64,000 nucleotides of DNA from Mytilus edulis (lineage: Eukaryota > Mollusca > Bivalvia > Mytilida > Mytilidae): positions 89,902,592 through 89,966,591 of the forward strand of contig NC_092347.1 in the NCBI RefSeq assembly GCF_963676685.1, read 5' to 3'. The notes beneath the pieces are model-generated. The model was not told the origin of the DNA. It made no database searches and saw only the letters and a program-made list of their open reading frames with translations. Below, one piece after another: positions 48,175 through 61,592 of the stretch (positions within the stretch are counted from its first letter, which is position 1; every line of letters starts with the position of its first letter). A program made the translations under genes and the position numbers.

Positions 48175-51100
48175 CTGTAAAATAAAGCAAAAGTAAACTA
48201 GAAGATATTTTTTTCTTCATACAGTATTTTATGAAGTTAACTATTTACTCTCCATTTGAGTATATATAAAACAGGTTTTAAGATATTAATTAAATCTTTG
48301 GTCTAAAATAAATGTAATAAAAACCTGTTGGCTGTAAATAAATGGCTTGTTTTACATATATACAGAATACCAACCGCGCAAGGGCTGTACAGCCAGTCAA
48401 GGTCGTTAAAAACTTCCAATTGTTGTATACAGAGTTAAAAAAAGTTTACCAAAAAATATTCAATAAAATATTTCAAATATTTTAATCTTTAGTATTAACC
48501 CTTGTCATGCGGGGGCCGTAATATTACGGCCTTGAAACTTCTCCGGTCTCGTGCGGGGGCCGTAATATTACGGCCTCAATGAAAAATGGCGCTTCACATT
48601 TTTGGTGTCAGAATTAACAAGTATGAAGACAAATTACTCCAATTTCAAATACTGTCTTTTGTAGAAAAGAGTTAAATCTTTCATCACGATACAAATTTTT
48701 AATTTGTGTTGACAAATAAATGAAAGAAACGAAAGAATGTGGGTGGGAATTACCTTGCAGGGTTTCATACGAATAAATCGGGAATCCCCATTTCCAAATA
48801 GACGTCATGTAAAAATTGCAAATTAAGATATAATTTAAAATTATCTGTTGCTAAACTTTTTTTTACTCAGTATAAATCTTGTAAATTACATTAATATTCT
48901 TCTGTGTGTCTCTGATGTTGTTCATTAGTTTTATAATGTGTACTAAGCTATGTTATCCCTTTTCAGACATTGATAAGAGAATCAAATCTAACATGGTAAA
49001 CTTCACACTTTCAGTTATAATTGAGACAAGTTTGATTTTGTTACCGCGGTACTTGTTTTTTATTGAAGAGAGAGTGTTGACCTCTTGATGTCTTTCAGCA
49101 TTTTTGAGTCATTGGGTTGCTGTCTCATTGACATATATTCGTCATTTCCTTTTATTCATATTTAAAAAGGAATTTATGAATTAATTAATTCTAATTTACT
49201 CAAATATAAGAAAAATGTATTCATTCATTTATATTTGAGAATGTCTTGAATGAATCTAAAAACTTTGCAGGAGATGCTAAACCAAGAATTCAGTCATGTA
49301 TACTTGATTTGTATAGGTAATCATTTGCTATATAATTCAGATCAAGTTTTGTAAATAGTTGCTACCTGATCTATATATGTCTCTATTCACATAAAATCTC
49401 CAGATCTAAAGAAATAATTTTTTTTTGTCTAACTTATAATAGAACCAATTTCATTGTCATATTTTTAGAAACCCTAACATTTGATAGGCCAGTTACCTTT
49501 TGTTGATTTTCCATTAGCTGCTCTAGATATCTAACTACAGTTGTTTTAAAGTCTTCTACTCTGTGTCTATCAAATCTTCCCATTTCTTTCCTTATTGTCT
49601 GTGAAATCTTTTCAAAATCTTCCTTTCCTTTCTCAACCTTTTCAGACCACTAAATATAACAAGAGAAATCTTTAGAGTAAGGCATTTTATGACTGCAGTT
49701 TTTTGTTCGTTATACTACATTTATGCACTGATATAAACATTTCAAAGTAGCAGTTACTTCCTGTTAAAATTTTCCTCAGAGTTCGGTATTTTTGTTATTT
49801 TGTTTTTGACTACCGTAAGTAATATTTCCCTCCTCAATTTGTAGTCTAGTCACCACACCCGCCTTTTGACTGTTGCGTAGTAACCACACCAATTCATTAG
49901 CTGTTGTCACAACCGTCAACTAACCTGTACCATGTCAATACTTCCACCCACTTACTGTTGTGAAATTATCACTGCAACCCAGTAGCTATTGCATAGTTAT
50001 TATTGACATCCTCACAATGTTTGATCTCTTTATTTGTTGTGCAGTTATCCATTTTGATGTCCAATGAACAGACAGGTACATTAGCATGTTACCTCCCCTT
50101 CCCTACAACTTCTAAATTGGTTTATTTTTCCTGCTCTTACCTATATTATTTCATTCTGTTTCTGAGGTACTTTATAATTTCTAATGGTTAACTAGAGAGT
50201 TAGTATTATTTTCATTTTTTTTTTGGTTTATGGTCTTACCTCTGTAATTTCATTCTGTGCCTGCGGTACTTTATCATTTTTACCGGCCAACTCTAACTTG
50301 GCTTTATTTTCTCTTTTCTTGGTTAATGTTGCTTCCGCTTCCTTCCACACTTTGTAAGTCTTAAATCGTTCATGAAAAACTTCCTATAAATAGAACACAA
50401 AATAAAGTAAGACCTTAATTGGATTTCTTAATGAGAAAAATGTTGCTATTACATGTATGTGTTCATTTCAACAACTGGTCTGAATTCTGTCTAGAATCTT
50501 CTATGTGAGATTGGTTCTTAACCATATTGCTTATAGTGAAATCTAGATACCTTACTTGGTGAACAATTTTGTTGGGTTGCTTTATCACTGACTTTTACCC
50601 AACATCAACATTTTCTATACCTATATTATATTTTCTATTTATAATTATATTATGTAAAAAGTTTAATATTTTGACTGTCTTCACAGTATTTGTATCACTT
50701 TTCAGAAAAGTTCTGATGTATATTGTTTGTATATTGTTTGTATCCCTTTTTAAAATCTTTTAACTAACAACATATATGTTATTAGACATTGTTCTCATCC
50801 TGAATATTCATGTAATAATGAACAATCTAACTATCGCTCATTTATTATTAAGAATAATTTTAAAATATGACTAAGATGAGTTAACAGTATGCATATGTCA
50901 GTCACACTTAATTATACCTACTTTTACTGAACCTAACAAAGAAATATAATCTTTCAGTAACTCTGCCATTTGGTAGAAATCATTATCGGCCTGGTCGTGT
51001 TGTATTATTTCTATCCTTTCCTCTGTCTCAGCTAGTTGTGATAAGGCTCGTGATAATGCAGTATGCTCCTCAGCGTTCCCTAGCATGGCTGCACTCTTGG

Positions 51101-54100
51101 AGAAGTGCATTGTGGTTAGGCTTAACTCTGTCAAAAAATAAAATAAATTGTTAGTTGTTGTTTTTGGCACTAACCGTTAAATAGTTTTATCCCAGGGCTT
51201 CGGATTTCCCTTTTCCTGTTTCCTGGAGAAAAAAAGAAAAAGGTTTGGTAAGCTAAAACATAAGTACAACTTTCCCATCGGGTCAGTACATTGTCTGTAT
51301 GTGGTACTTTCTGGTGTGTTGTATTCTTGTTTGACAAAGTCAGTTATTGTACAAAATCTAGTTTAGAAACTTGTTCCCTGGAGTAATCACTTGTTTCCTT
51401 GGGATTTCAGCAATGGTAAGTTATTACCAGTAAACAGTAATAGAGGTCATGAAGCTATGAGTTTGCATATAAATATTTAATCTCGGCTGATTCATCAAAG
51501 AAAGGTAAATTGTTTGACTTTAACAGTAATTTAGGTTTTCAAATAAAGTTGTTTGTTTTTCAATTGTTCATATTTCAAGCTTTTTTTCACACTTTAAAAA
51601 AAACTAAGAATGGCAAAGTGAAAACTGCTGCTGGAAAGTAAAATTGTAACATAAAAACAAACCCATTTATGTCAGTATTTGTGATGTTAAAAATAAATAA
51701 TATATGTACTAAAAGATATCATTATTAAAATCTAAAAGGTAAATTCTAAACTATAAAATTATAAAGTGATTTTATTGGGTCTAAGCTTTCTATGTTCTTT
51801 CCATTTTTTAAAGTGAGAGACAAATTGATTAGTCTGTTTCAAAGAATACAATACACTTCTATATTTCATTATGACCAACGTTGAATGCACTATTCAAGAC
51901 ATATTAAAACGTTTAAACCCGTTACATTTGTTTGCACCTTTCCTAAGTCAGGAACCTGATGTTCAGTAGTTGTTTGACGATGTGGTTCATCAGTGTTTCT
52001 CGTTTTTTTTTTATATATATTAGACAATTGGTTTTCACGTTTCAATGGTTTCACACTGGGGCCCTTTGTAGCTAAACTGTTCAGTGTGAGCCAAGGCTCA
52101 GTGTTGAAGAATGTACCTTGACCTATAATGGTTTTTCTTTTACAAATTATGACTTGGATTGAGAGTTGTCTCATTGGCACTCATAACACATCTTCTTATA
52201 TCTATAAGATGAATCCAAGTATATATCTTAGTTTTCTTACCTTTCCGATGATGCACTAAAGTCTCCATACTGGAATGTAATTTTCTTAACTGTACATCTA
52301 AGTTTTCTACTTGTTGGTGTCTCTCATCAAACCACTATAAAAAAGGAAACATCTGATGCTTTCAGTACATATACATTTTTTACATTTCAATTTGATATAT
52401 TATAAGAAAGTTAATTTTATGGTGACTTTTATGGCCTTCTAATTTTACACCAGTACCATGATATCATTATGGATTTATTGTAGTAAATACACAATAGCAA
52501 AATTGTCTATTACTGAGGCTACATAAACACAAAGACATGTGGTATGATTGAGAAAGAGACACTATCTACCAGAAACCAAAAGATGAATGATAAGGCCATA
52601 AGGCAGTCAATTAAAGTTACCAGAAAAGCAGTTAAAAACAAAAATTAATGCAAAATGGTGATAAAGCAACATGAACTCTATGAAATGACTGTATTATTTC
52701 TGTAAAAAAAACGTTTTTAACCAAAATCCACATCTACCATTTCAGGCAATGACCTTTCAAGTATCAGCAAATATCCCCCTTTCAGGACCCTTGGTCCTAA
52801 TCTCCCAATAAGATTAAAATTGAGAAAGGGAATGGGAAATGTGTTAAAGCAACAACAACAACCCGACCATAGAGAATTAGTATTCAGTAACAATTACAAC
52901 CAAAGTTCATACCTAGTTTACAGAATTAAGAATAATAGACATTTACTTATAATAATTACAATAACTTTTATTTAAGTTCTTGTTAATTAAGACCTTAATA
53001 TGTTAGAAATACAAGTATACTAACTTATCTATTGAAGGAACTGTTGGTCAAGTAATGATAAATATACTACCAAATAAATGGGGAACATTAAATGAAAAGA
53101 AAAAAAATGTATATAACAAAATAAACAAATACAGTTAGGAAAAGACTAAATACATGTACTAGTACACATAAGATACTAAATATTGATTGATGTGAATTGC
53201 AAAGGTTAATGTCATAGGGAACATAGACCACTCTGGCACCAAGGCCTTATAAATTGAAATTTGACATTGTGATCAGATAGTCCCTGAATCGTAAGACTAC
53301 AGAAGACCACTCTGGCACCAAGGCCTTATAAATTGACATTTGACAGTGTGATCAGATAGTCCCAGAATCGTAGGACTACAGAAGACCACTCTGGCACCAA
53401 GGCCTTATAAATTGACATTTGACATTGTGATCACTTAGTCCCATAATCAAAGGACTATAATTCAATCCTCTGGGTGCAGGCTTCACTATATGTTTTATTC
53501 TATCATGCACTATAAACCATGTGGTCATGGATAATGTACATATATATTTACAGACTGTAACAACATATAATGTGCAAACTAGGAAATAAATAAAATATAT
53601 GTAGATTCTACTGTTAATTTGATAATAACTATCACTTCATTGGCTATAATTAGACATGTATCCTTCTTTCTGGTGTAAAAAAGTTATAAATATCTGATAA
53701 TCAGCATACCTACTTAAGTTTCTTAAGTTTTGTCAAAACAAAGACTAGTTTCACAAATAATAACATGATTTACAAAAAAAATAATAAAAAATGAATTAAA
53801 AAAAACAAAGGGAGTGCACACGCTAAAACGGCTCGCCTGCTTTATCGTCAAATTGAAAAAGCCTTCCTACAGGTATAACAGAAACTTAACCTCAACAATG
53901 ATCCATTAAAATAAGGTCATGGTCAGATAAATGTGTACAACTGAAAAATTACACTATATACAAATAGGTAAATTCCCTAGGGTTGCAAGATGAGTATCCC
54001 CATGTAGCCGTTCTGCAACAGGCGAGACAAAAAAAACTACTTAATTCTATATAAAAAAGAGTGTTGACTAAAAATGCAACATAAGTATGGTTACAGCAAA

Positions 54101-57100
54101 CACATAAAACAACAGGTAGGTTTACCTCCATATCCTTATAACACTGGTCATCCATGGGCAGAAATGGACAGAAATATGTCTTAGACAAATACGTTAACAT
54201 ATTCATCATCTATGGAATGGACAGAAGTATGTCATGGGAGAAAAAGTTATATCTTTTTTCTTAACCTTCTCAAGCTACTGGAACAAGAATGGTTCATCTG
54301 GTTCAAGTAGATTGAGAATATGATGACAGCATAAGACAACATCATTGAAGTTGCCCAAGAAAAAAAGTGATAAACAGATTGTCCATTTTAGACTGATTTA
54401 CACTGTTTTTTCTTGTGTGGGTTGTTAGCCTTGTTCATGTTAGGGGAGGCACACACAAATTACTTGTTTAAATTGTTTCAAATTTTTTCAATGAAGAGCC
54501 TTTTACAGCTAACTTTACAATATGGATGTTGCTCATTGTTGAAGGACACACAGTGAACTATAGTTGCTAACATGCATGTCTTTTGGATTTTAGTGGATAG
54601 TTGTCTCATTAGCAATCATGCTACATCTCTTTTATTTTTATTTAATATATATATATATAAATAAAAATCAGGACATTTTCTCTAAATTGAAAATTGAAAA
54701 TAAAAAGATTTTATCAAAGAAAATTTAGTTCAGTTACCGTAAAAAAAGTATGTCACCATAACCAAGTTAAATGATTAAAAAGCCTTTTCCGGCTCCAAGT
54801 CAAAATAAAGTACCAGTTTTCCTGAATTCAATGCAGAATTATAAGTTTAGTTCAACCAGGAATACTACAGGGCTAGCACAGCACATAAGTAACTATCAAC
54901 TCTTTATCAATAATGATAGCTTGAGTCACTTTTACTATATTAAATCTCTATCGAATAGATAACAGATTTCAGTGTTTAGATGAAAGGTTTATAGAGAGAA
55001 CAGTGTAAAAATGTTATTAAAATGTAGCAGAAAAAAGTTGTCTCCCCTATGATGATACATACAAACATGTCCGCCTTTCACTATCTTGTAGAGGTTGTGA
55101 CTATCCTTACCTCATCTGACTCGTCCATTTTAAATGATATTTTATCGACTGCATCTCCTACTTTATGGAACAATCTCATCACGCCTGCACCACTTAAAGC
55201 TGATGTATTAGTAGACTTGGGTAAATCTCCCTCACGTTCTAAGAAATCACGGAAATCTGGATCCATTCTCAATAAAGGATGGGATGCTGTTCTGGTTAGG
55301 AATCTATTTTCCAATAAAACATACAATGTATTGATCAATATTAAACATATATTATTTAACAACAGTGAACACACTTTAATGACTTGCCTGCTTTACCATG
55401 ATGAAATTTATATTGAAAGTTTTTAGATAAATGTTTTTACATGAACTAAGCATAATAAATGATCTATGTAAATAATGTCAAGTTCAAATGAACCTTACCA
55501 GATAGACATGTCTCTCTTAAAATCATTCCAAATCTAAACGTAGTTGACATATATTGCTTATAGTATCTGAGAAACAGACCAATGCAATGAACCATGAAAA
55601 TGAAGTCAATTATACAGAACACTATCCGCCTTGACAATAGAGGATATTTCAGTGAATACTAACCTTTCAAGAGCAGCTCTTCTCTTTTCTATAAAATCTG
55701 ATGATCCTGAATCATCTTTAGACACCTTTATTTTGGTCATACCTTGAAATAAATAAATAAAATAGTATGTCTTAACAAATAAATTTAGTGCACTGAGAGC
55801 TTTTCTAGATTTACATTCATCCAGAATGCCTAAATGATTGAAAGCAAGAGATGTATGAATATGTATGTAGAAATGTTAGCAGCTAAATGACCAGAATGAA
55901 ACTAAAAAAGATTAGCAAAATTCAGCTAAGATCAGCTTTGCCTGAGGGAGTTTGGAACCTTAGCAATTTTTACTAAAGCTATTGAACAAAATAACATTCC
56001 TTAAATGATTTTTTTTCATTCTATATTTTATTTTACATGTTCAAGTTTCATATCTCTTTTCCTAATAACTTATATTTTACATCTGATTCTGTATACTCAA
56101 TTTTTGTCATGTTCTTACCTATAACACTTTTTTCTGGAGCAGGAGGTACTATAACACCTTTTGAAACATGTTTTTCTGCTAACTTTGAATGCAGTCCTAA
56201 AAAGTCACTAAATCTACGTAACACACTCAACTCAGCTTTACGGAAGGCAGGTACTGAAGTCTGAATTGTATAAATTGTTAAGTGTTTATAAGCTTTTTAT
56301 GTCATACAAAGAAAGAGGTTTTTTTTCTCAATAAATTACATAATGATTTAATTCTTAAAAATAAACTTACTGTTGCCTATAATTGCTTTTATCCACTTTG
56401 ACTAATATATAAAGAAGCTATGACTTGTAGTTACTGATAAATATATGAAGTAAAGTGCATGTTTGTGCATTTTAATAGAATAAATTTTCACAAGAAACTG
56501 AATACTGTCTCAGAGTATGACATATCCATATAAGCTTGGTGTCTTACATAGAGAAGATATGACTTGTAGTTGCTGAAAATGTGTCTAACAGATTTAGGAA
56601 AACTTTTAAACTCCCTCCTTTTAAGCTGGTGTATAAATATTGTTGCTTAGAATGTATAGGAATAGCAATATATAATGTGCATTGTTTAATCAAATATTAA
56701 AAAAAAAAGTATGAAATAAACTGGATTAAGAAACTATCCCCATCTCAAAACCAAATGGGAAAAGTACCCAGTAAGCACAAATCAAGATAAAATGTTTCTT
56801 ATATATTAAATGACTATCATACCTTAGTTCTAACTCTGTACACCATATAAGCACCCATACCATCTCCCATTTTCTGGGGATCTGATACTTTTATATCTAT
56901 TGTGAATTCATCTTCTTCCTCCTCCTAAAAATATAGAAAACAAAATATTTGTCAATGCTTGCCTTTGGTTGTCGCTCTTAGGTTAGTAGGTTGATACATC
57001 CCACATTTCCATTCTCAATTTTATGTTATTTTCAATAAAACTTTTATTTAATTTTTCTCAAACAAATGTAAGTGTAACATACTTTTCATGGCTATTTCAG

Positions 57101-60100
57101 AATGTTGGCTTATAAGTTGTGGATTGCTTATACGGATTAGACTTTCAAAATATGAAACCTCTATACTTATTATACTACCAATTATTCAAAATTATTTTAG
57201 CAACTATGATTTTTTTACTTTTTTTTGAAAAAAATATAAAAATTCTAGAGATTACGATATTGAATAACCTGACTGTGAAGGATTTAACACTTGAAGGAAA
57301 CTTGAATGTTTCAGATAAATCATATAAGTTGTTACTGGTTAGAGGCTGTAACCTTAAATATCCAGATTCTTCTTTGTGATACATTGTATTAAAAGATAAA
57401 GGCATACATGTGCAAGCAGTATAAAGTGTTGGTTTTTAAAGCCAGTTTTGACCTACATGTATATTATAAAATTCTATGGTTTTTTTTAGGCCTTGGTTAC
57501 ACCTTACCGGATAGCACAAACGGACGCCTAACGGATGAAAATAAGAGTTGTCCGTTGACAAAATTGTTATCCGTTGGGAGTCCGTTGATGTACTGACCGA
57601 ATAAAACGGAGGTGTAACGGATGTATAACGGACAGAACGGATGTCGAACGTACATCCAACGGACGAGTACAGCATAAAACGGACACATAACGAAAGCAAA
57701 AGGGATGAACAAGATATACGGAAAAATCAAAGGCGACAATAATAATACATGTAAATCGCAGAAATATTCAAAACGTTTCTGTGTAACTGGTTTTGGTTTG
57801 TTCTTCAAAATTCCACCAAAGGGCAGTGTCTGGCCTGAATAAGAACTGCTTGATTGTGTTGAAGTGCCTATACTCTAAGATTGATTATGGATAAAAAGTA
57901 TTCATGAACATTAAGAAATCTGAAATACCAATAATTGGCACTTCTGACATGAAATTTTCAATTGGCATTTATCTGTTTTAGATCCGTTCATCATCCGTTT
58001 TATCCTTTATCACCCGTAGAAGTCTGTTTCTCATCCGTTTTATTCGTTAAACGTCCGGTAGAAGTCCGTTGGTGAATTTATCTTCCAGACCTCCAACGGA
58101 TGTATAACGGACACTTTATGGAAACGAAACAGATGAGTACCATACAAAAGAGACGCCTAATGGACGTTCAATTTTATCCGTTGGACGTCCGTTCAAAGTT
58201 TTGAACATGCTCAAAATTTTCCACCGGACAGAACGGACGTCGACGGATAAAACGTACGCTTAACGGACATGCAACAGATATGGACGGACGTCTAAAGGAT
58301 AAGAACGGACGTCTAACGGACATGAACGGATTGAAAAAAAGTTATCTGTTAGGCATCCGTTCGAGCTATCCGGTAAGGTGTTACCTAGGCTTTAGATCTT
58401 CCTAGTTGTAGTATAAATCTTTGATATGCCTTTATGAGCTAAAAGGTTTTGATTGGTATAACACTAAGATTCAGCGGATATCCGGAATAAGTGTTATAAC
58501 TGATATGGTAGAAATTGAAAAACTATGCTGGCAAAAGAAATTGTTTGTTTTTATAACATGTGGATCAGTTTTCATTGTATATTTTATATATCTATACAAC
58601 ACTCACCTCTTCCTTTGAAGGTTTAGAAGCTGTTACTTTAACAGCTGACGAGGAGCTATGTGAGGACACAGATATTTGTGGAGTAGGTGTTGGTTCCTCT
58701 GTAGGCTTTGGAGGTTCTACAGAATTAAAAGGGTTGGACTCATCCTTTTTTGAAGGTTCTGGTTCAGGGACTTCCTCCTCCTCCTCCTCTTCTTCCTCCT
58801 CAGAATCAAGTTTGACCTCATCACCTTCACCTGTTTTATAAATAAATACATGTAAAAAAATATGTCAATGCATGTATACCGACTTTAAGGAGGCTCGAGG
58901 GTACAAAAATTTCAGAAAAATTTTAAATACTTTTTTTTAATTATAAATTCTAGTTTTTACACTATTAATTGTTACTTTATGATATGGTCAATAATCTACC
59001 CAGAAAATCAATTTGTTTTGGCCCCAGGTGACTTTTAAAATATACATATCATTGAAAAAGCTGCAAATTATAATTATCTCCCTTTGATGCAAAAAATGCC
59101 ATTTTTTGGCATTAATATGAAATATCGTTTTTAACTCATCGATGACCTATATTTCTTAATATTTTTTTCAAATAAGTTGTGCTTGGACTTAACTATTGAA
59201 AAATTTAAGCGATTTCTATAATTTAGTTCTTCTTTTATTTCAATATTACCTCTTTTTCTCCTATTAGTTCAACAGAAAAAAAGGACCTTAACACAAATGT
59301 ATCCTTCTTTCGGAGGCAGATTGTAAGCTTAAATGAATGGTGACCCCATTTTTTTATTTCATTTTTCTATTAAGTATATATGATAAAGTTCATTTATAGA
59401 AAAATAAAGCGAAATCCTATATTAAAAAAAAAAGATTTATACCCGCAAGCCCCCTTAAGCAGCTGAGACGGGATTGCTTCACTTGATTGTAAATATTTAG
59501 CCAGCCTTAAGCAGTTGAGCTAGGGAAGTACATGTACAATATCTGTAATCATTAACAACTAGCATTACATATGGAGTGAAGCAGATTACAACTGAATGAA
59601 TCATCAACTCTATATCATTTCCCTCTAAAAATTACCTTTACACTACAGAACTTACCAACAAACAAAGCACAAATAGGCATCATAACATCCATATTTTTTA
59701 TAAACTTTACTTTCAGTCTTTTGTCAATAACTTGGACAGATTGTAAAATACAATGTTCATGATGTTCAATGTGATAGATTAATTGAGTAAAAACTATGTA
59801 AAGCTGCTTCACATTTGTTTATTGATATTTATCATTGTTTATGTCTTATAGCATGTATGGTTCCTTTAAAAGTTGTTTCAGTGACACATATCAAGACTTA
59901 TTACTTTGTAGTTTGTAAAATATCTTAATAATGTAACAATTTACCACTAAACAAATCATCAGTGTTTATATCTGCTTTAATTGGTACTCTTGTTGGTTCT
60001 TGTTTTGAATCTTCATCTGGTTGTTCCTGTAAGAATAAAACCCTAGCCTAAGTATGTTAAGTACCTAATCATGTTAATAGTATAAACTAAAAGGTGTGCT

Positions 60101-61592
60101 TCCTCCTTTCTATATTTTAATAGCTAACATCTTATTGTCAGTTTGTGAAGTTATTTTTTACAAATTACTTCTAAATCTGTCATATTTTGTCACAATGAAT
60201 TAGTTAAGTCAAATGTCTAAATTGAATAAACCATATAATACTGTAAAACTAGTATCTACTTATATAATATTTGCATTATGTGTCTTTATGCAATCAGCAT
60301 GGATCTCTTGTTCCATTCAACCCCAAGTTTAATGAAATGCACACTGAAAGTCTGATTTGTTTCTTTCTCAATCCCAAAGACTTGAAGAAAAGCAAATAAT
60401 TCAGAATACTTTTAATCATGTTAATTGAACCTATAACTTATATAAAACCATGAAACTTGCATGTATAATTCACAAGTCAGTATTAATAATATTATATTAA
60501 ATATATCACAAATGAAAAGAAATAACATGAAAATGACTTCTGGTGGTATGTATGGGCAAAGCAATGTCAGGATATCATGGTAACAACAATTGAGTAGAAA
60601 TTATAATGTAGAATGTGTGTGTCAAAGTGACAACTAACACAAGTCAATTAACAGTAGCTGCATATTGGAGAAACATATACATATAGTCAGATTTTTTATT
60701 GTAAAGTAAAACTGTGTACATGTAAAGGAAATACAATATTTTACAATTCTAAAAACTTTAAAATTGTAAAACATACATGTATAGTCAATATATATATGTA
60801 TATTAATACCAACCAGGCTTTAAAAGCATTATATGACTGATGTTTATAGATATAGGAAGGTGTGGTTACTGTGGTATGTGTGCCAATGAGACAATGTTTG
60901 TTATATTATATATTAAATTTAAAAATCATATCAAATCTTGTATACATCTGAGGCTTTAACCTTCTATAGATAGTTTCAATATATCAGTAATTAATAAGTT
61001 GTGTTTAATAATGTGAAAATAAACTTTTAAAAAGTGAAAGTATCTAAATAATTTTAGGTTTGATCATGTACATGATGTAAGGGATTTTGTACATGTTGTT
61101 AATATAAAATTTGGATTCCTAAAATCAAAGTAATTGTTGGTGATAAATGTAACATATATGCTTTAATGGTTTACCTGTATAAATTGTGACTTGGATGGAG
61201 AGTTGTCTCATTGACACTCATACCACATATTCTTTTATCTATTTCCTTGTCACATGTACATTTTTGTGCATGTGTATATGTCATTGTACGTATAGCAATG
61301 GGATTTATGATTTTTACCTGCATCTTAGTTAAATCATGATTAAATACCTGCAGCTGTAATTTAGCATGCTGTTATTTATTTAATTATACACTTGTATATT
61401 TATAGGAATATAGTTTATAAGTTTCACCAATGAAATCAAATAAATAAATTAGATCTCATATACATGTATAGATCAAGTAATTAAAAATTTGCATCGACTA
61501 TTATATACATGATAGGAATGTTGGTATTGAGAGGAATATTTGATAGTGCATATTTTTCATACCTCAGTTTTTGATTCATCAGTAGTTTTCTT
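48124..61592 (-). CDS. SNX1/SNX2-like: sorting nexin 1/2 (PX-BAR retromer subunit), 12 exons, N terminus outside or not found
   Basis: Exons in transcript order: 61563-61592, 59945-60026, 58607-58830, 56823-56924, 56119-56260, 55664-55742, 55111-55303, 52241-52334, 50922-51127, 50240-50383, 49497-49649, 48124-48174. They total 1500 nt (499 aa plus stop) in one consistent frame; vertebrate SNX1/2 are about 520 aa, so only some 20-40 N-terminal residues are missing. Numbering from the first codon seen, an acidic, Pro/Ser-rich leader (run of ten Glu) fills 1-112. The PX domain starts near 115, with RRFSDF (161-166) and PPAPEKS (185-191) for PI3P binding. GMTK and EKRRAALER mark its end, and the BAR coiled coil fills the C-terminal half. 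It ends in [12 protein letters not shown], the conserved SNX1/2 tail. The family tubulates endosomal membranes for retrieval to the Golgi. Confidence 0.95.
48501..48575. repeat. two copies of an 18-bp perfect palindrome
   Basis: GGCCGTAATATTACGGCC occurs at 48514-48531 and 48558-48575, 44 bp apart, each preceded by TGCGGG. GC-rich arms stand out from the AT-rich intron (last SNX intron). Confidence 0.9.
49497..49649 (-). CDS. SNX1/2 exon k (BAR)
   Basis: 51 codons, [16 protein letters not shown] to MENQQK. Acceptor ATATTTAG, donor AAAG|GTAACT. Confidence 0.93.
50240..50383 (-). CDS. SNX1/2 exon j (BAR)
   Basis: 48 codons: [20 protein letters not shown] then a Lys/Glu-rich helix, typical of the second BAR helix. 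Confidence 0.93.
50922..51127 (-). CDS. SNX1/2 exon i (BAR)
   Basis: Encodes [18 protein letters not shown] through [11 protein letters not shown] to LLGSVK. Acceptor TTGACAG, donor AAA|GTAGGT. Confidence 0.95.
52060..52205 (+). repeat. SINE-like repeat ('gagttgtctcattggcactc' family)
   Basis: Reads 'gtgagccaaggctcagtgtt', 'gaccttgacctataatggtt'-like text and 'gagagttgtctcattggcac', ending 'catcttcttatatct'. Other copies: 9325-9455, 20545-20660, 40620-40690, 61160-61245 (plus); 16757-16885, 19628-19735, 37955-38070, 43768-43835, 60835-60900 (minus). The most abundant family in the window. Confidence 0.75.
52241..52334 (-). CDS. SNX1/2 exon h (BAR start)
   Basis: Encodes [20 protein letters not shown] to LVHHRK, the first BAR helix. 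Confidence 0.93.
53228..53465 (+). repeat. three tandem copies of about 78 bp
   Basis: 'accactctggcaccaaggcc' recurs at 53228, 53306 and 53385, each followed by 'ttataaattgacatttgac' and a 'gatcagatagtccc' variant. SNX intron. Confidence 0.85.
55111..55303 (-). CDS. SNX1/2 exon g (PX end / linker)
   Basis: Encodes [20 protein letters not shown] and on to KMDESDE; joins the PX domain to the BAR domain. Confidence 0.93.
55664..55742 (-). CDS. SNX1/2 exon f
   Basis: Encodes [17 protein letters not shown] and EKRRAALER, nearly the textbook SNX1/2 sequence. Confidence 0.95.
56119..56260 (-). CDS. SNX1/2 exon e (PX core)
   Basis: Carries the phosphoinositide-binding RRFSDF and the PPAPEKS loop. 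Acceptor ATTCAG, donor TAG|GTAAGA. Confidence 0.95.
56823..56924 (-). CDS. SNX1/2 exon d (PX start)
   Basis: 34 codons: [18 protein letters not shown] onward to YRVRTK, the first strands of the PX domain. Confidence 0.92.
57490..58390. mobile_element. 901-bp inverted-repeat element dense in AACGGA motifs
   Basis: Ends GCCTTGGTTACACC...GGTGTTACCTAGGC form inverted repeats of about 50 bp, including ACACCTTACCGGATAGC. They are flanked by TTTAG at 57485-57489 and 58391-58395. The interior is packed with AACGGAC/AACGGAT and their complements (TCCGTT). No coding capacity seen. Lies in the intron between SNX exons c and d. Confidence 0.7.
58607..58830 (-). CDS. SNX1/2 exon c (acidic leader)
   Basis: 75 codons counting the split one. 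Ten consecutive Glu codons (GAG/GAA) are followed by Pro/Thr/Ser-rich sequence with an NPF tripeptide. NPF is a known EH-domain ligand, though its use here is unproven. Confidence 0.85.
59945..60026 (-). CDS. SNX1/2 exon b
   Basis: 82 nt encoding [15 protein letters not shown] to DDLFSG, an acidic leader with the DLF motif seen in SNX1/2 N termini. Confidence 0.8.
61563..61592 (-). CDS. SNX1/2 exon a (30-nt microexon)
   Basis: Between TTTCAG and GTATGA; encodes [10 protein letters not shown] in phase 0. The preceding exon is not identified. It may lie beyond the window end. Confidence 0.6.

Noticed and set aside
55049..55426. 125-codon plus-strand frame
   Set aside because: It is antisense to the well-supported SNX exon at 55111-55303.
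58560..58841. Ser-rich plus-strand frame
   Set aside because: Its serine run is the complement of the poly-Glu codons of SNX exon c.
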